Shown here: positions 8,719-18,067 of the stretch, in pieces | How positions within the stretch are numbered: position 1 is the stretch's first letter | Layout of the letters: each line of letters opens with the position of its first letter | DNA from: Aliivibrio wodanis | Lineage (GTDB): Bacteria > Pseudomonadota > Gammaproteobacteria > Enterobacterales > Vibrionaceae | DNA: 64,000 bases | Assembly: GCA_000953695.1 (NCBI GenBank) | Contig: LN554847.1 | Span: forward strand, 186,001-250,000 | Reading direction: 5' to 3' | Notes under the pieces: model-generated | What the model was told of the DNA's origin: nothing | Seen by the model: only the letters and a program-made list of their open reading frames with translations | Databases searched by the model: none | Translations under genes and position numbers: made by a program

Positions 8719-10599
8719 ATGTTTAAATCAACATCAGTTGCATTATCTATAAGTGCAATACTAGGTTCTTGTTCTTTCATCGTACAAGCAGGCGTTTCGA
8801 CAAGCATATTGGAAAATGCTCCAGTGCAAGAATGTGCTGTTTTAGATGGAAGTGAATCAATTGATATCTCTAGAAATAGTGCATCTCGTTGCCTTACCGG
8901 TGATGACCCTTTTACCGATCAACAATGGCATTTAATGAATACAGGTCAAGATGGCTTTGCTTTAAGGGGTGGAGTTGCAGGTAATGATCTGAATTTATGG
9001 TGGGCACATCGTCGAGGTATTTATGGCGAGGGCGTTAACGTTGCAGTTGTCGATGATGGTTTGGAAATTGGCCACCCTGATTTGGCGGCGAATATAACTC
9101 CAAATGCGTCATATGACTTTATCGGCAGAGATCGAGATCCTACGCCAACGTCATGGGATGATGCTCATGGTACATCGGTAGCCGGCATTATTGCGGCGGT
9201 AAGAGATAATGGTATGGGTGGGCAAGGCGTGGCACCTGAAGCTCAATTACGAGGTTTTAATTTTCTAAGACGAGGGGCTCAAACAGGTACAAACTGGTAT
9301 ATCAGCCATGGTCGACCTGGGCTTTCTGATGATGTTCGTATCTTTAACCAAAGTTATGGCATTGGTGGGATCACATCTTCAGATTATAGTAACAATTTTA
9401 ATGAGAGAGTTTATCGTGATATGTCGATGAATTCTAACAATGGATTAGGTGCTGCGTTTATTAAATCAGCAGGTAATGGTTATAATAGTATTGGCATGGG
9501 AGGTATTGATTACATTGCTCCTAGAAGGAATAATTCTGGTTTACCTTGGCAAAACAGTAACCAAGCAGGAGACAATGCAAACTATTGGAATATAGTAGTG
9601 AGTGCGCTTAATGCTGATGGTGAACGTTCATCTTACTCTACTGTTGGTAGTAGTGTATTTTTAACGGCGCTCGGCGGTGAATATGGTGGTAACTCTCCTG
9701 CACATATTACAACGGACTTAACCGGTTGTGATATGGGTTACAATAGCCGATTTAGGCGTGATCCTCACCCAAATCACCTGTTGCATGGGAGAACCGAACT
9801 AGATCCTACTTGTGATTATAATAGTACCATGAATGGAACCTCGTCAGCGGCGCCTAATACGTCAGGTGCGTTTGCATTAATGATGTCTGCATACCCTAAC
9901 TTAACCCAACGTGATATTCGTCACTTGTTAGCAACGACAGCAACCCAAGTTGATGAAAATTATGGTGATATTTCGTTAACTTATACAACAGATAAACGAA
10001 AATCAAAAACTATTACTGGATTAGAAGGTTGGCAGCAAAATGATGTAGGTCGATGGTTTAGCCCATATTATGGCTTTGGCTTAATTAATGTCAATGCTGC
10101 ATTAAAAGCCGCGGAAACTTATGAGCAACTTCCTGCTTTAGATGTTGGTAATTGGGTTTCTAGTCGACTTGTTGAGCCATTAGTTATTCAAGACGCAGGT
10201 GAGACAGCCACCAATAGTACCATCATTAAGCAAGGCAATAAAACCGTCGAGTCTGTTCAAGTAAGATTGAATATTGATCATCAACGTATGTCTGATTTAT
10301 TGATTGAATTAGAGTCACCAGCAGGGACTAAGAGCATCCTGATGTCTCCACGCAATGGGATGGTAGGCCATGCTATTGGAGCTGGTGCTTCAGGTTTTAA
10401 TGATCACCCAATGTTAACCCATAAGTTTTATGGTGAGAACAGCGATGGAAACTGGACATTACATGTTACTGATACCAGTGGAGAATCACGTTCATTTACG
10501 TATAGCACGGAAGAGAATGGCGACCGTAATGTACCAATGGCAAACAATCGTGAAAATGGACAGCTAGAAAATTGGTCACTTCGAATCTTTGGTCACTAA
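8719..10599 (+). CDS. Secreted kexin-like subtilisin family (S8) serine protease with P domain
   Basis: 626 residues from the ATG at 8719, preceded by AAGGA about 11 bases upstream. A signal peptide covers ~1-27 (ends near FIVQAG). The S8 catalytic triad is visible: Asp112 (VAVVDDGLEIGHPDL), His150 (DAHGTSVAG) and Ser375 (NGTSSAAPNTSG). The VDDG form and the C-terminal P/Homo B domain (~490-626, with VQVRLNIDHQRMSDLLIELESP and SDGNWTLHV) place it in the kexin/proprotein convertase branch. The distance from signal peptide to Asp112 leaves no room for the usual subtilisin propeptide. This matches the Aeromonas sobria serine protease ASP, which needs the separate chaperone ORF2 to fold. A chaperone-like gene follows 23 bases downstream. 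The enzyme is probably secreted and cleaves after basic residues (family inference). Confidence 0.92.
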   Translation: MFKSTSVALSISAILGSCSFIVQAGVSTSILENAPVQECAVLDGSESIDISRNSASRCLTGDDPFTDQQWHLMNTGQDGFALRGGVAGNDLNLWWAHRRGIYGEGVNVAVVDDGLEIGHPDLAANITPNASYDFIGRDRDPTPTSWDDAHGTSVAGIIAAVRDNGMGGQGVAPEAQLRGFNFLRRGAQTGTNWYISHGRPGLSDDVRIFNQSYGIGGITSSDYSNNFNERVYRDMSMNSNNGLGAAFIKSAGNGYNSIGMGGIDYIAPRRNNSGLPWQNSNQAGDNANYWNIVVSALNADGERSSYSTVGSSVFLTALGGEYGGNSPAHITTDLTGCDMGYNSRFRRDPHPNHLLHGRTELDPTCDYNSTMNGTSSAAPNTSGAFALMMSAYPNLTQRDIRHLLATTATQVDENYGDISLTYTTDKRKSKTITGLEGWQQNDVGRWFSPYYGFGLINVNAALKAAETYEQLPALDVGNWVSSRLVEPLVIQDAGETATNSTIIKQGNKTVESVQVRLNIDHQRMSDLLIELESPAGTKSILMSPRNGMVGHAIGAGASGFNDHPMLTHKFYGENSDGNWTLHVTDTSGESRSFTYSTEENGDRNVPMANNRENGQLENWSLRIFGH

Positions 10600-10622
10600 G
10601 CATAATTGAAAGGAATAATCAC

Positions 10623-11063
10623 ATGAAAAAAATAAATAATGTACTGTTTTCTCTAGCTATGGGTTCATTGATCTCTTTCTCTGCATTGGCTGAGGATGTA
10701 GTTCTTAACGGTCAGTCATATAAGGTGTTAAATAGTAAAGAGGTTGTTAGAGCTTCATCGGCAGGGCACGGCCAGAGTGGTGAAGTTAATGCTTCTTCCG
10801 TACGTGTTGGTGATAAGGTCGTGAGTAGTCAAGATGATAGAGCTTTAATGATTACAGGATCTATTGAAGTTGAAGTATCTGAGCAAAAAGCTAAAGATAT
10901 TGCAGAGCAATTCAATCTTGAATTTATCGGCTATATTGATGGTTTAGCATTACTTAATGCTGAAGAAGGCACTGATATTATCGAGCTAGAAAAGGCGTTA
11001 AATACTAAGGTAGATACTCCGGTACGAGTAGAGTTAAACCTTCAGAATATAATGCCTAATTAA
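10623..11063 (+). CDS. Exported ORF2-like chaperone for the kexin-like protease
   Basis: 146 residues from the ATG at 10623, which has an AAGGAA ribosome site. An in-frame upstream extension to 10572 overlaps the protease and is unlikely. Signal peptide ~1-23 (ends at FSALA). The mature protein of ~120 residues has an acidic, mixed alpha/beta sequence (SEQKAKDIAEQFNLEFIGYIDGLALLNAEEG) like a subtilisin propeptide or inhibitor fold. It follows the protease gene after 23 bases. In Aeromonas sobria the gene behind ASP encodes ORF2, an external chaperone that folds ASP in the periplasm and then blocks it until release. Position, size and export signal agree, so the same role is inferred. Homology was judged by eye only. 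Confidence 0.75.
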   Translation: MKKINNVLFSLAMGSLISFSALAEDVVLNGQSYKVLNSKEVVRASSAGHGQSGEVNASSVRVGDKVVSSQDDRALMITGSIEVEVSEQKAKDIAEQFNLEFIGYIDGLALLNAEEGTDIIELEKALNTKVDTPVRVELNLQNIMPN

Positions 11064-11136
11064 TCGTAGTTATCTTCAAATTTTGCTAAGTTTAGTGAGT
11101 TTTTAGCAATTTATTTAAATAATTATGATTAAAATA

Positions 11137-11169
11137 AAAAGCCCTGCTTTAGTTTAAAGCAGGGCTTTT
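11137..11169. terminator. Bidirectional intrinsic terminator
   Basis: A perfect 14-base stem, AAAAGCCCTGCTTT with AAAGCAGGGCTTTT around a five-base loop, lies between the convergent chaperone and transporter genes. A-rich and T-rich flanks on both sides let it end transcription in both directions. Confidence 0.9.
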
Positions 11170-11197
11170 ATACAAAAGTGAAGAAACGGTAGATATA

Positions 11198-12673
11198 TTA
11201 CGCTTCTTGTTCTGTTAGTGTTGTTGCTTCGGTTTGTTTACTGCTTTCAAGCATTTTACGAATAACGAACGACGCTACAAATGCTACTGCAACCATAACA
11301 ACTGCAAGAATAGTTAGTAGTTGGAAATAATCACCGTAAACAGTTTGTACAAACTCTTGTGTAATCACTTGGCCTTTTTCTTGAGCGATAGACGTTGAGA
11401 ACACGGCGCCAATAATGCCACTCAATGCCATTGCTACAGAGAACAAACTAACAGAGAAGCCTTCGATGTGTTTAGGGGCAACAGATAAAATGAATGCAAC
11501 AACTAAACTACCTACAATAACTTCAGCAAATGCTTGGAAGAAGTGAATAAGTAGGAACACTTCAGGACGAATAATCACATCTTCACCCACACTCATCACA
11601 GCCATGGTTAAAATACCAAAAGCAATTGCAGTTAAAATGAAAGCAAATCCAATTTTTGTTGCTGTTGAGAAGTGAATATTACGCTTCTCAAGTGCAGAGA
11701 ATGTCATTGCAATGATAGGACCAGCTGCAATACACCATAATGGATTCATTGCCATTGATGCTTCTGGTGCGATAGGGATAAGGTTGAACAGATCACCACG
11801 CATAGTGTTAATGGTTACCATTGTCATTGATGTCATCATCTGACCGTAGTACACAAAGAAAGCAGTGGTTAGCGCTGTAACAATAAGAATAGTTCCCATC
11901 TTTAATGCATCTGACTTCTCAGATTTTATCATTAAGAAAATGAAGTAACCAATAGCAGCAAGACCAATTGCGTAAACAATGTTTTGACCAATATCCATGT
12001 TAGAGAACATAAAGAATACAAGCCCAATCATAGCAGCAGAAGTAACTAAAAATGCAGCCCAGTTTTTAGTACTTACAGGCTCTTTATCAATATCTGCACC
12101 AACAGTTAATAGTGATTTACGGAAAATCACCAAGGTTGCTAACGCAAAGAATGCAAGTATTGAAGATAATAAGAAACTGCCGTGGAAACCTAATACCAGA
12201 ACAAACATAGGGAATAGGTATTGACCTAATAACGCCCCAATATTATTAATTGAATAGTTTACAGGGTAGCAGTTTTCAAAGTGCTCTTGAGTATCAAAAG
12301 TTCGTTTATAAAGGCTTGGGTAAGATGGTGACATTAAACCACGACCATAACTTGCTAGAGCTATACCGCATAGTGCCATTGGAACATTGGTTGTGTAAGA
12401 GCCTAAGACAAGTAAAGCGTAACCAACAGAGAAACCAAGGTAACTAATGGTTAATGAGCGGTAAGCGCCTAAAAATTTATCGGCAATGAAACCACCAGCG
12501 ATCGCAAATAGAGGGCCTATGGATGAAAAAGCACCAACCACCATCATGGTATCGGCTTCACTGTAGTTTAATTCTTCAAGGAAGAAGCGAGTTAAAATGA
12601 TCATTACACCATAGAATGATAAGCCAAACATCATTTGGCAAAACATCATGGACTTATTGAGTTTATTCCACAT
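11198..12673 (-). CDS. MFS transporter, proton-dependent oligopeptide (POT/PTR) type
   Basis: 491 residues from the ATG at 12673. A start further upstream (12748) would add a hydrophobic stretch without a ribosome site. The protein is a 12-14 helix membrane transporter. An MFS-type loop (GGFIADKFLGAYRS) follows the second helix, and the helix 4-5 region (SYGRGLMSPSYPSLYKRTF...NYSINNIGALLGQ) resembles POT family members. The first helix lacks the full ExxER motif of proton-coupled peptide carriers (MFGLSFYGVMIILTRFF). The substrate is therefore uncertain: peptides or a related small solute, driven by protons. It is convergent with the protease/chaperone operon and ends in a shared terminator. 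Confidence 0.85.
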   Translation of the reverse strand: MWNKLNKSMMFCQMMFGLSFYGVMIILTRFFLEELNYSEADTMMVVGAFSSIGPLFAIAGGFIADKFLGAYRSLTISYLGFSVGYALLVLGSYTTNVPMALCGIALASYGRGLMSPSYPSLYKRTFDTQEHFENCYPVNYSINNIGALLGQYLFPMFVLVLGFHGSFLLSSILAFFALATLVIFRKSLLTVGADIDKEPVSTKNWAAFLVTSAAMIGLVFFMFSNMDIGQNIVYAIGLAAIGYFIFLMIKSEKSDALKMGTILIVTALTTAFFVYYGQMMTSMTMVTINTMRGDLFNLIPIAPEASMAMNPLWCIAAGPIIAMTFSALEKRNIHFSTATKIGFAFILTAIAFGILTMAVMSVGEDVIIRPEVFLLIHFFQAFAEVIVGSLVVAFILSVAPKHIEGFSVSLFSVAMALSGIIGAVFSTSIAQEKGQVITQEFVQTVYGDYFQLLTILAVVMVAVAFVASFVIRKMLESSKQTEATTLTEQEA

Positions 12674-12979
12674 AACAATTCTCTTAATTAGATTATCTAT
12701 TAGTGATTTTAACATTAAAAGAATGTAACAAAGTACGACTTTTATCAAAAAGCAGTACTTTAGTTCTATATATGTGGATATTTATTAGTTAATTGTTTCG
12801 AGTTTTTATTTATTGTTGGGTTTATATTCTAATTGTGTGTGGTTATATGATGGATTTAGAGAGGGTAAAGCAGAGTAACCTTTCAAAAAAAGCGGATTCT
12901 GCTTTTTAGTCATAATTAGAACGGAATCGTTTTCGTAGCATTACGTACGCATAATTTAATTATGCGTACGGTATTATTT
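12674..12979. other. Intergenic region upstream of the POT transporter
   Basis: About 300 AT-rich bases between two minus-strand genes. It should carry the transporter promoter. It holds the hairpin listed at 12944-12970 and a smaller AAAAAGC/GCTTTTT hairpin near 12890. No gene is visible. Confidence 0.5.
12944..12970 (-). terminator. Hairpin beyond the M14 peptidase gene
   Basis: A perfect 11-base stem, CGTACGCATAA and TTATGCGTACG with a five-base loop, lies 10 bases past the stop of the minus-strand peptidase. A clear T run is missing in the minus direction, so termination efficiency is uncertain. Confidence 0.55.
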
Positions 12980-13903
12980 TTATTTTGTTTGCGCGAATAG
13001 GTAATTTAGAGCACCAACAATAGCGGCAACTTGTGCATCATTACATTCTTGAGAGGTCACTTTATCACTATCTGGATATACCTCTGTTGTCGATACAAAA
13101 TCGGCATTAGTTAGACCTGCACAGAGACCTAGTTTTTTAGTTGGGTATTCAATAACACCTTCTTGCACTACATCTGAGCCAATGATCTGGTTGTTTGTAT
13201 CGGGTGGTGCGATATGAGTAACCGTGCGAACTGAATCGATGATTGCTTTTTGAAAGGCCGTTGCTGGTTTCTCTGTATCACCAACCGTGTAGAAGCCATC
13301 AGGAATATAACCTTCAATATAGGCTAACCCATCACGAGCAGCGAGTGCGGGACGAAATTCGGTTTCATCACTGTCTGTCGTTTCATGTAGGTCAATATGT
13401 GCAAAAATAGGTGTCTTAAGTGAGGTGACGAGTGCCATTAATGCTGCCGATTCTTCAGCAGGACTGTCAGCATAAAAAGAACGGTTTGGGTCCGTTGCTG
13501 TTGGATTCCAGCGATTAATGACTTCATAGCCCCAAGGGCTGACGCAAGGAGCTACGACAATATTAAACCATTGGCTGTAATGTTCGGCCTTAGTCTCTAC
13601 AAATTGAAGAGCACCGTGAACGCCAGAGGTCTCATAACCATGGACGCCACCACTGACTAATAATGTTGGTTTATTGCTATCCCACTGTTTGGTTTTAATT
13701 GATAACAAAGGAAAACGTTCTTTGTCATAAGAGAGCGCCCCATATTGTGATACATCAAAGCGTCCAGCTAATGCTTGGATTTTACTAACAACCTCTTCTT
13801 GGTATGAGCGTTTTACTGTCATGGTAGCAAGCCAAGCCGCTTTTTCTGCTTCGCCCCAAGGTTGACCTTTTGTTCCAATTGGGTAGCTGTAATCGTTTTT
13901 CAT
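12980..13903 (-). CDS. M14-type zinc carboxypeptidase/deacylase-like protein
   Basis: 307 residues from the ATG at 13903, which has a good AAGGAA ribosome site; the frame opens ten codons earlier without one. No signal peptide, so cytoplasmic. Zinc ligands typical of family M14 are visible: HxxE as His88 and Glu91 in SGGVHGYETSG, and a later His in FAHIDLHETTD (His169 or His173). The segment NRWNPTATDPNRSF resembles the substrate-binding Asn-Arg of the family. It may trim peptides or remove amide-linked groups; the exact substrate is unknown. It starts 33 bases after mshQ ends on the same strand, so it may be transcribed with the minor pilin operon. Confidence 0.82.
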   Translation of the reverse strand: MKNDYSYPIGTKGQPWGEAEKAAWLATMTVKRSYQEEVVSKIQALAGRFDVSQYGALSYDKERFPLLSIKTKQWDSNKPTLLVSGGVHGYETSGVHGALQFVETKAEHYSQWFNIVVAPCVSPWGYEVINRWNPTATDPNRSFYADSPAEESAALMALVTSLKTPIFAHIDLHETTDSDETEFRPALAARDGLAYIEGYIPDGFYTVGDTEKPATAFQKAIIDSVRTVTHIAPPDTNNQIIGSDVVQEGVIEYPTKKLGLCAGLTNADFVSTTEVYPDSDKVTSQECNDAQVAAIVGALNYLFAQTK

Positions 13904-13935
13904 TATAATTTCCTTTATTTTAGCCCAACACAAAT

Positions 13936-16900
13936 TTAATTATTTTGTTCGTGGCTCCATATAATACGATCACTTCCTCGGTAAATCCCAAAATGAATGG
14001 TGGCTTTTATCGAATCTTCAAAAGAATTATTATTGTCTTGGTCTTGTTGTAGCCAAGGTAGGTTAAGTAGTGACAAGGTAGGAACTACTTGCCCTTGCCC
14101 ACCAGTCCCCGGAGCAGTGAAATCCATGCTTGTTACTCCATTACTCACTGAAGTATCGGCTAAGCTTGCTGCTGTAGTTTGCTCTCCAACGGGTAACTCA
14201 GAAGCGTCATTTCCTACATCAAAACTGAAATGAGACATGGCGAGTGTTGTACAAGAGTCAGTGTTGCGGATGAAATGACTACCAATATAAGATTCAGTCT
14301 GAATTCGAGACGTTAGGGAGTTTAACTCTGAACCATACGCATCTTCCATTGTTATGCGGCCCCACTCTTGGCGATGTTCTGGCGTGATAGGGAAAGGATA
14401 TGGAAGACAATTACCATTGATACTCGTTTTGTAACACACATTATCCTGATCTTTTAAATCATCTGCATTTAGTGTCAACGTTATAGTATCTGAGGTTGGT
14501 GATATTGGGGAAAATGGTTTACGGTAGCGTAATTCAGCATTTTGTAATTGCACTTTATTTTCCCCAGTCAGTTTCACAACATTGCCTGAAACCGCAAAGC
14601 CTGAACGTTTCCCTAGTATAGAAGTGGTATCTGCATCTATAACATCTATTTTAGAAGGCAGTGCTGAGTATGTTCTAAGGTCCCAGGTATTGTTATAACG
14701 CCACCATGAGCCAATACTGTAGTTTTTAATTTGTTCACCAGTATAAGAAAGCGGAATTAGCTCTAGTGTCGGTTTGGAATTAAATTCGAAGGTTTGTCCC
14801 ATATAGGTATATGAACCACAAGCATTAGTGATCGTTGGTTGTGGTGCCGATAATCCAAAATAGGCAGGAATGAATCGACCAATAGAGCCAGTATTGGCAG
14901 CTTTAATTTGAAATGTATTACTGCCTAAATAACTTGGTGGGGGTGTTACCGAAATATTAAATACACCAACCTCACTAATACTTTGATTAATTGTATTAAT
15001 GCTACTTTTTATTGCTTTGTGGTTGTAAGTATTGGCAAGCAGAGTACCACTGTTGCCTCCAAGAACTTGAGAGGGTGCAACTAGAGTATGATTAAGAGTA
15101 AGTGAGTTTTGTGCGTAATTAGAGGTTACTAGGTTATTTGATATATTGGTATCGGTATCACTATCCCAAGCGTGTGCTTTTACATTCAGTAAAAAGTTTT
15201 CACCAGCACGGGCAAAGATAGAGCAAGTAATGTCTTCTGATGAACATAAACTGTTTGAACTTGAACCAGAACTATCGGTTACAGATACACTTAATCCTAT
15301 TGGGAAACTGACAAAACTACCAAAGCCAACAGGTTGAGAGTAGCTTTGTGTGTCTTTGGCATTGAGTTGAAGTTTTCCCGCATCAGGGTAGTTCACCTGA
15401 AACTGAGCCTGATTATTTATAAAATTTAATGATAATTTTGCCGGAGTTGTTGCATCAATAGGTAACCATGTAGAGCCATCAAATACGGTGACTTGAGGTT
15501 TTTCACCATTGGTATTATTCTTTAACTCCCCTTTTGTAGGGGTAATGTAATTGGATGTGACCTCAATAGTTCGAAAGCCAGTATAGCTATACTGGGAACA
15601 GCCTTGAAGTGTTGCTGTTACTGGCTTATTTGCTAATTTATCAGGTATTTTTAACGTTAATCCGTCTTCTTTAAATTCGATAGTACAGTTATTTACACTC
15701 GGGTTTTTTCCATTTATTCTGCATAAAGTATGACTGAATGGTTTTGTTGAAGGAGTCGATCCAGATACATCTAAGTTAGCTGTGCCTGCCGTTGATTTTC
15801 CAAGTGATAAGCCTGCAATGCCATTACGCATCATGATTTGATTACCGCCTTCCCAAAAGCCATCTCCTCCCAGAGTGTTACTATTCAAAGTGACATTAAC
15901 GTCATCAGTGAAGAGGGTACTACAAGTAGGATCTGCACAGGCTCTAAGTGTAATGTCTGATGTATTACAAGTAGAACCAATAGCGGAATGATCAAACTCA
16001 AAATGGTCGATTTGCTTACCAACAGGCTTCATCTCAAGCGCACAAACTTTGAAGTTATCTATTTCGTGGATATTGGTTGCGCTACCTGTTGAACCGGTTA
16101 ACGATAGTAAGAAATTTTCAGGTACATCAGCTTGATTATATTGATTTTTCAATACATTGATTGGACCAATAACTTTTGCAAATACAGGGTCTTTGCCTTT
16201 ATTGACTATACTTCTTTCTACGGTGACGTTTGCTTTATTATTTTTTGTAGAATCAATAGTAATACGATAACGATGTACTTTATTTTTCCCTGTATTATTG
16301 TCAATGTCAGTGTTAACTTTTTTCCCTTCGATATAGTTAAACCCAGAGAATTGGTCACCAGAACCTCTTAAAACAATTGATTGGGCTGTGGATGAGCTTG
16401 GGGTATGATTTTTACTTCCCCCTTCACGAGAATAGTTACCGTATTCATCTAAGCCGACGCCTAACCACCCACCATTGAAGCCTGGTTTATTTTCGTATTG
16501 TTTAAAGCCATAGCCAAGCGGGCCACCAAAGGCTCCGGCTTGTGGTGTTTTTTTGAAATCAGAGAATACAATGGCAAGGCCATCTGCGCCTGTAGTTCCG
16601 CCTCCATGTGCCATATAATCAAATTCAATTTCAATCTTATTTCCGGCAGAAGGAAAACGATACTGAAACGACGATGCAGTCGATTGATTTTTTTTAGCTT
16701 CAGTTAATTGTAAGCGTCCATTTACAACATGTGGTATGAAGGTTCCGCTACTGCTTGATGTTATCCAGCGTCCAGTTAAATCGGCATTATTAAATTCATC
16801 GTTATTACATTCTCTTACTGGAGGTAAAGGGGTTGAATCACTGTCTTCGATATAAGCCCTGCTATTTAATCGTAAGTCTTCACTGAGTGTACGGCCAATG

Positions 16901-17643
16901 ATGTGGCTAGTACTATCTAAAACAAGATTATTTGATGTATATACATCACCTTCAATTGAGGCATCAGATGAAAGATGAATATTATTATAAGAGTAAAGTG
17001 AAAAACTGGAGCCTGTATTTTTTTTAATAAATGAGTTGTTATAAATACCTAGTCCATTTTTTACAAATAAACGAACATCACCTTCAATATAAATTTGAGA
17101 AGTGGAGTTTATGTGTAAACTTTCAACCCAATAGTCACCAGAGTGAATGGTGAGCGTACCACCATTTAATGCGAGTTTTTTAATACGCTGCTCTGAGTTA
17201 TTCATGATAAAAGAACAGTTAGATTTATTTGATGAAATATCCTTATAAGATGAATTGTTAAAAGTATAACTGCCACCGTTATTGCATTTAGATGAATTTT
17301 TTGAAGATGATTTTTTAAAAGTCGGTAAAGGAATATCTAAACTGTTAGTTTTGGTTATAGAGCATGTAGTATAACTTCCACCAGTATCCTCACAGCCATC
17401 AATAGGAAAATCATTTTTATTGGTAGCACAAAAATGTAAAGATGTTCCATTTGTTCCCTTAATTTTAGTATTATTATACATGGTTAATTGAGGTGAACTT
17501 TGTGGCGTACAGATTCTTGAGTGTCCTTGCGCTACGCCAGGAAAATAAGTATTTCGTTCATAAATAGGCGTTTCCGCAAATACGATACAAGGCAGTAGAA
17601 AAGCCAAAGTGGCTAAGTAAATATTAGAGTGATTAATTTTCAT
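13936..17643 (-). CDS. mshQ: MshQ-like large exported MSHA biogenesis protein
   Basis: 1235 residues with a signal peptide (~1-23, ends at CIVFA). After a Ser/Asn-rich N-terminal region that resembles a beta-helix (repeated short segments such as DVRLFVKNGLGIYNNSF), a concanavalin/legume-lectin-like domain lies at ~285-540 (GRWITSSSSGTF, then GADGLAIVFSDF, and GGWLGVGLDEYGNYS). The C-terminal half (~700-1235) matches the MshQ family: Cys-rich segments, QAQFQVNYPDAG, and a final part with WGRITMEDAYGSELN. It overlaps the 3' end of mshP by 11 bases and is the last pilin-related gene of the operon. Such proteins are thought to sit at the pilus tip or cell surface and may bind glycans; this is inference from the lectin-like domain and the position. 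Confidence 0.85.
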   Translation of the reverse strand: MKINHSNIYLATLAFLLPCIVFAETPIYERNTYFPGVAQGHSRICTPQSSPQLTMYNNTKIKGTNGTSLHFCATNKNDFPIDGCEDTGGSYTTCSITKTNSLDIPLPTFKKSSSKNSSKCNNGGSYTFNNSSYKDISSNKSNCSFIMNNSEQRIKKLALNGGTLTIHSGDYWVESLHINSTSQIYIEGDVRLFVKNGLGIYNNSFIKKNTGSSFSLYSYNNIHLSSDASIEGDVYTSNNLVLDSTSHIIGRTLSEDLRLNSRAYIEDSDSTPLPPVRECNNDEFNNADLTGRWITSSSSGTFIPHVVNGRLQLTEAKKNQSTASSFQYRFPSAGNKIEIEFDYMAHGGGTTGADGLAIVFSDFKKTPQAGAFGGPLGYGFKQYENKPGFNGGWLGVGLDEYGNYSREGGSKNHTPSSSTAQSIVLRGSGDQFSGFNYIEGKKVNTDIDNNTGKNKVHRYRITIDSTKNNKANVTVERSIVNKGKDPVFAKVIGPINVLKNQYNQADVPENFLLSLTGSTGSATNIHEIDNFKVCALEMKPVGKQIDHFEFDHSAIGSTCNTSDITLRACADPTCSTLFTDDVNVTLNSNTLGGDGFWEGGNQIMMRNGIAGLSLGKSTAGTANLDVSGSTPSTKPFSHTLCRINGKNPSVNNCTIEFKEDGLTLKIPDKLANKPVTATLQGCSQYSYTGFRTIEVTSNYITPTKGELKNNTNGEKPQVTVFDGSTWLPIDATTPAKLSLNFINNQAQFQVNYPDAGKLQLNAKDTQSYSQPVGFGSFVSFPIGLSVSVTDSSGSSSNSLCSSEDITCSIFARAGENFLLNVKAHAWDSDTDTNISNNLVTSNYAQNSLTLNHTLVAPSQVLGGNSGTLLANTYNHKAIKSSINTINQSISEVGVFNISVTPPPSYLGSNTFQIKAANTGSIGRFIPAYFGLSAPQPTITNACGSYTYMGQTFEFNSKPTLELIPLSYTGEQIKNYSIGSWWRYNNTWDLRTYSALPSKIDVIDADTTSILGKRSGFAVSGNVVKLTGENKVQLQNAELRYRKPFSPISPTSDTITLTLNADDLKDQDNVCYKTSINGNCLPYPFPITPEHRQEWGRITMEDAYGSELNSLTSRIQTESYIGSHFIRNTDSCTTLAMSHFSFDVGNDASELPVGEQTTAASLADTSVSNGVTSMDFTAPGTGGQGQVVPTLSLLNLPWLQQDQDNNNSFEDSIKATIHFGIYRGSDRIIWSHEQNN

Positions 17644-18067
17644 GACGAATACCTACTTCAATAATACGTTGTAATGTTGTTGTGCCAAACTGACACTGTG
17701 CGGTACTAATTAACTGGCGTACAATAAGGCCTGAATCTAATGTTCCTATGATTTTACACTCAACACTGGCTGTGCATTGAGATAACCCTTCTCCACTAAA
17801 ATTATAACTAGCACTATTATCAGCATCAGCGTTATAACAACTACCAGCATTTTGCATGTAAAACTCACTGATCTGCATTTGGATAGCGGATTGAGCAGCC
17901 ATATTAGTACGAGTTCCCATGATAGAAGTAACTACATGAGTACTCATTTTTTGTTGGTTTTTATTTGCCATTAAAGCAAGAAATCCAATGACAATAATCA
18001 CGAATATTGTAAGTATAAGTGCAGACCCACCTTGGCGTTTAGGGCGTGTTGACGATAAGGACATCAT
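17633..18067 (-). CDS. mshP: MshP-like minor pilin/biogenesis protein
   Basis: 144 residues. A short basic N-terminus (RPKRQGGSALILTIFVIIVIGFLAL) gives a type IV pilin-like or PilX-like hydrophobic helix after a Gly-Ser processing-like site. The periplasmic part has Cys residues (SCYN, SQCTASVECK, AQCQF) able to form disulfides. Two start codons are adjacent (18067 and 18064). It overlaps the mshO end by 29 bases and mshQ by 11 bases, which shows translational coupling. Confidence 0.85.
   Translation of the reverse strand: MMSLSSTRPKRQGGSALILTIFVIIVIGFLALMANKNQQKMSTHVVTSIMGTRTNMAAQSAIQMQISEFYMQNAGSCYNADADNSASYNFSGEGLSQCTASVECKIIGTLDSGLIVRQLISTAQCQFGTTTLQRIIEVGIRHEN

Noticed and set aside
14000-17000. 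Several plus-strand ORFs opposite mshQ
   Set aside because: All are short shadows in a long gene with clear domain content on the minus strand.
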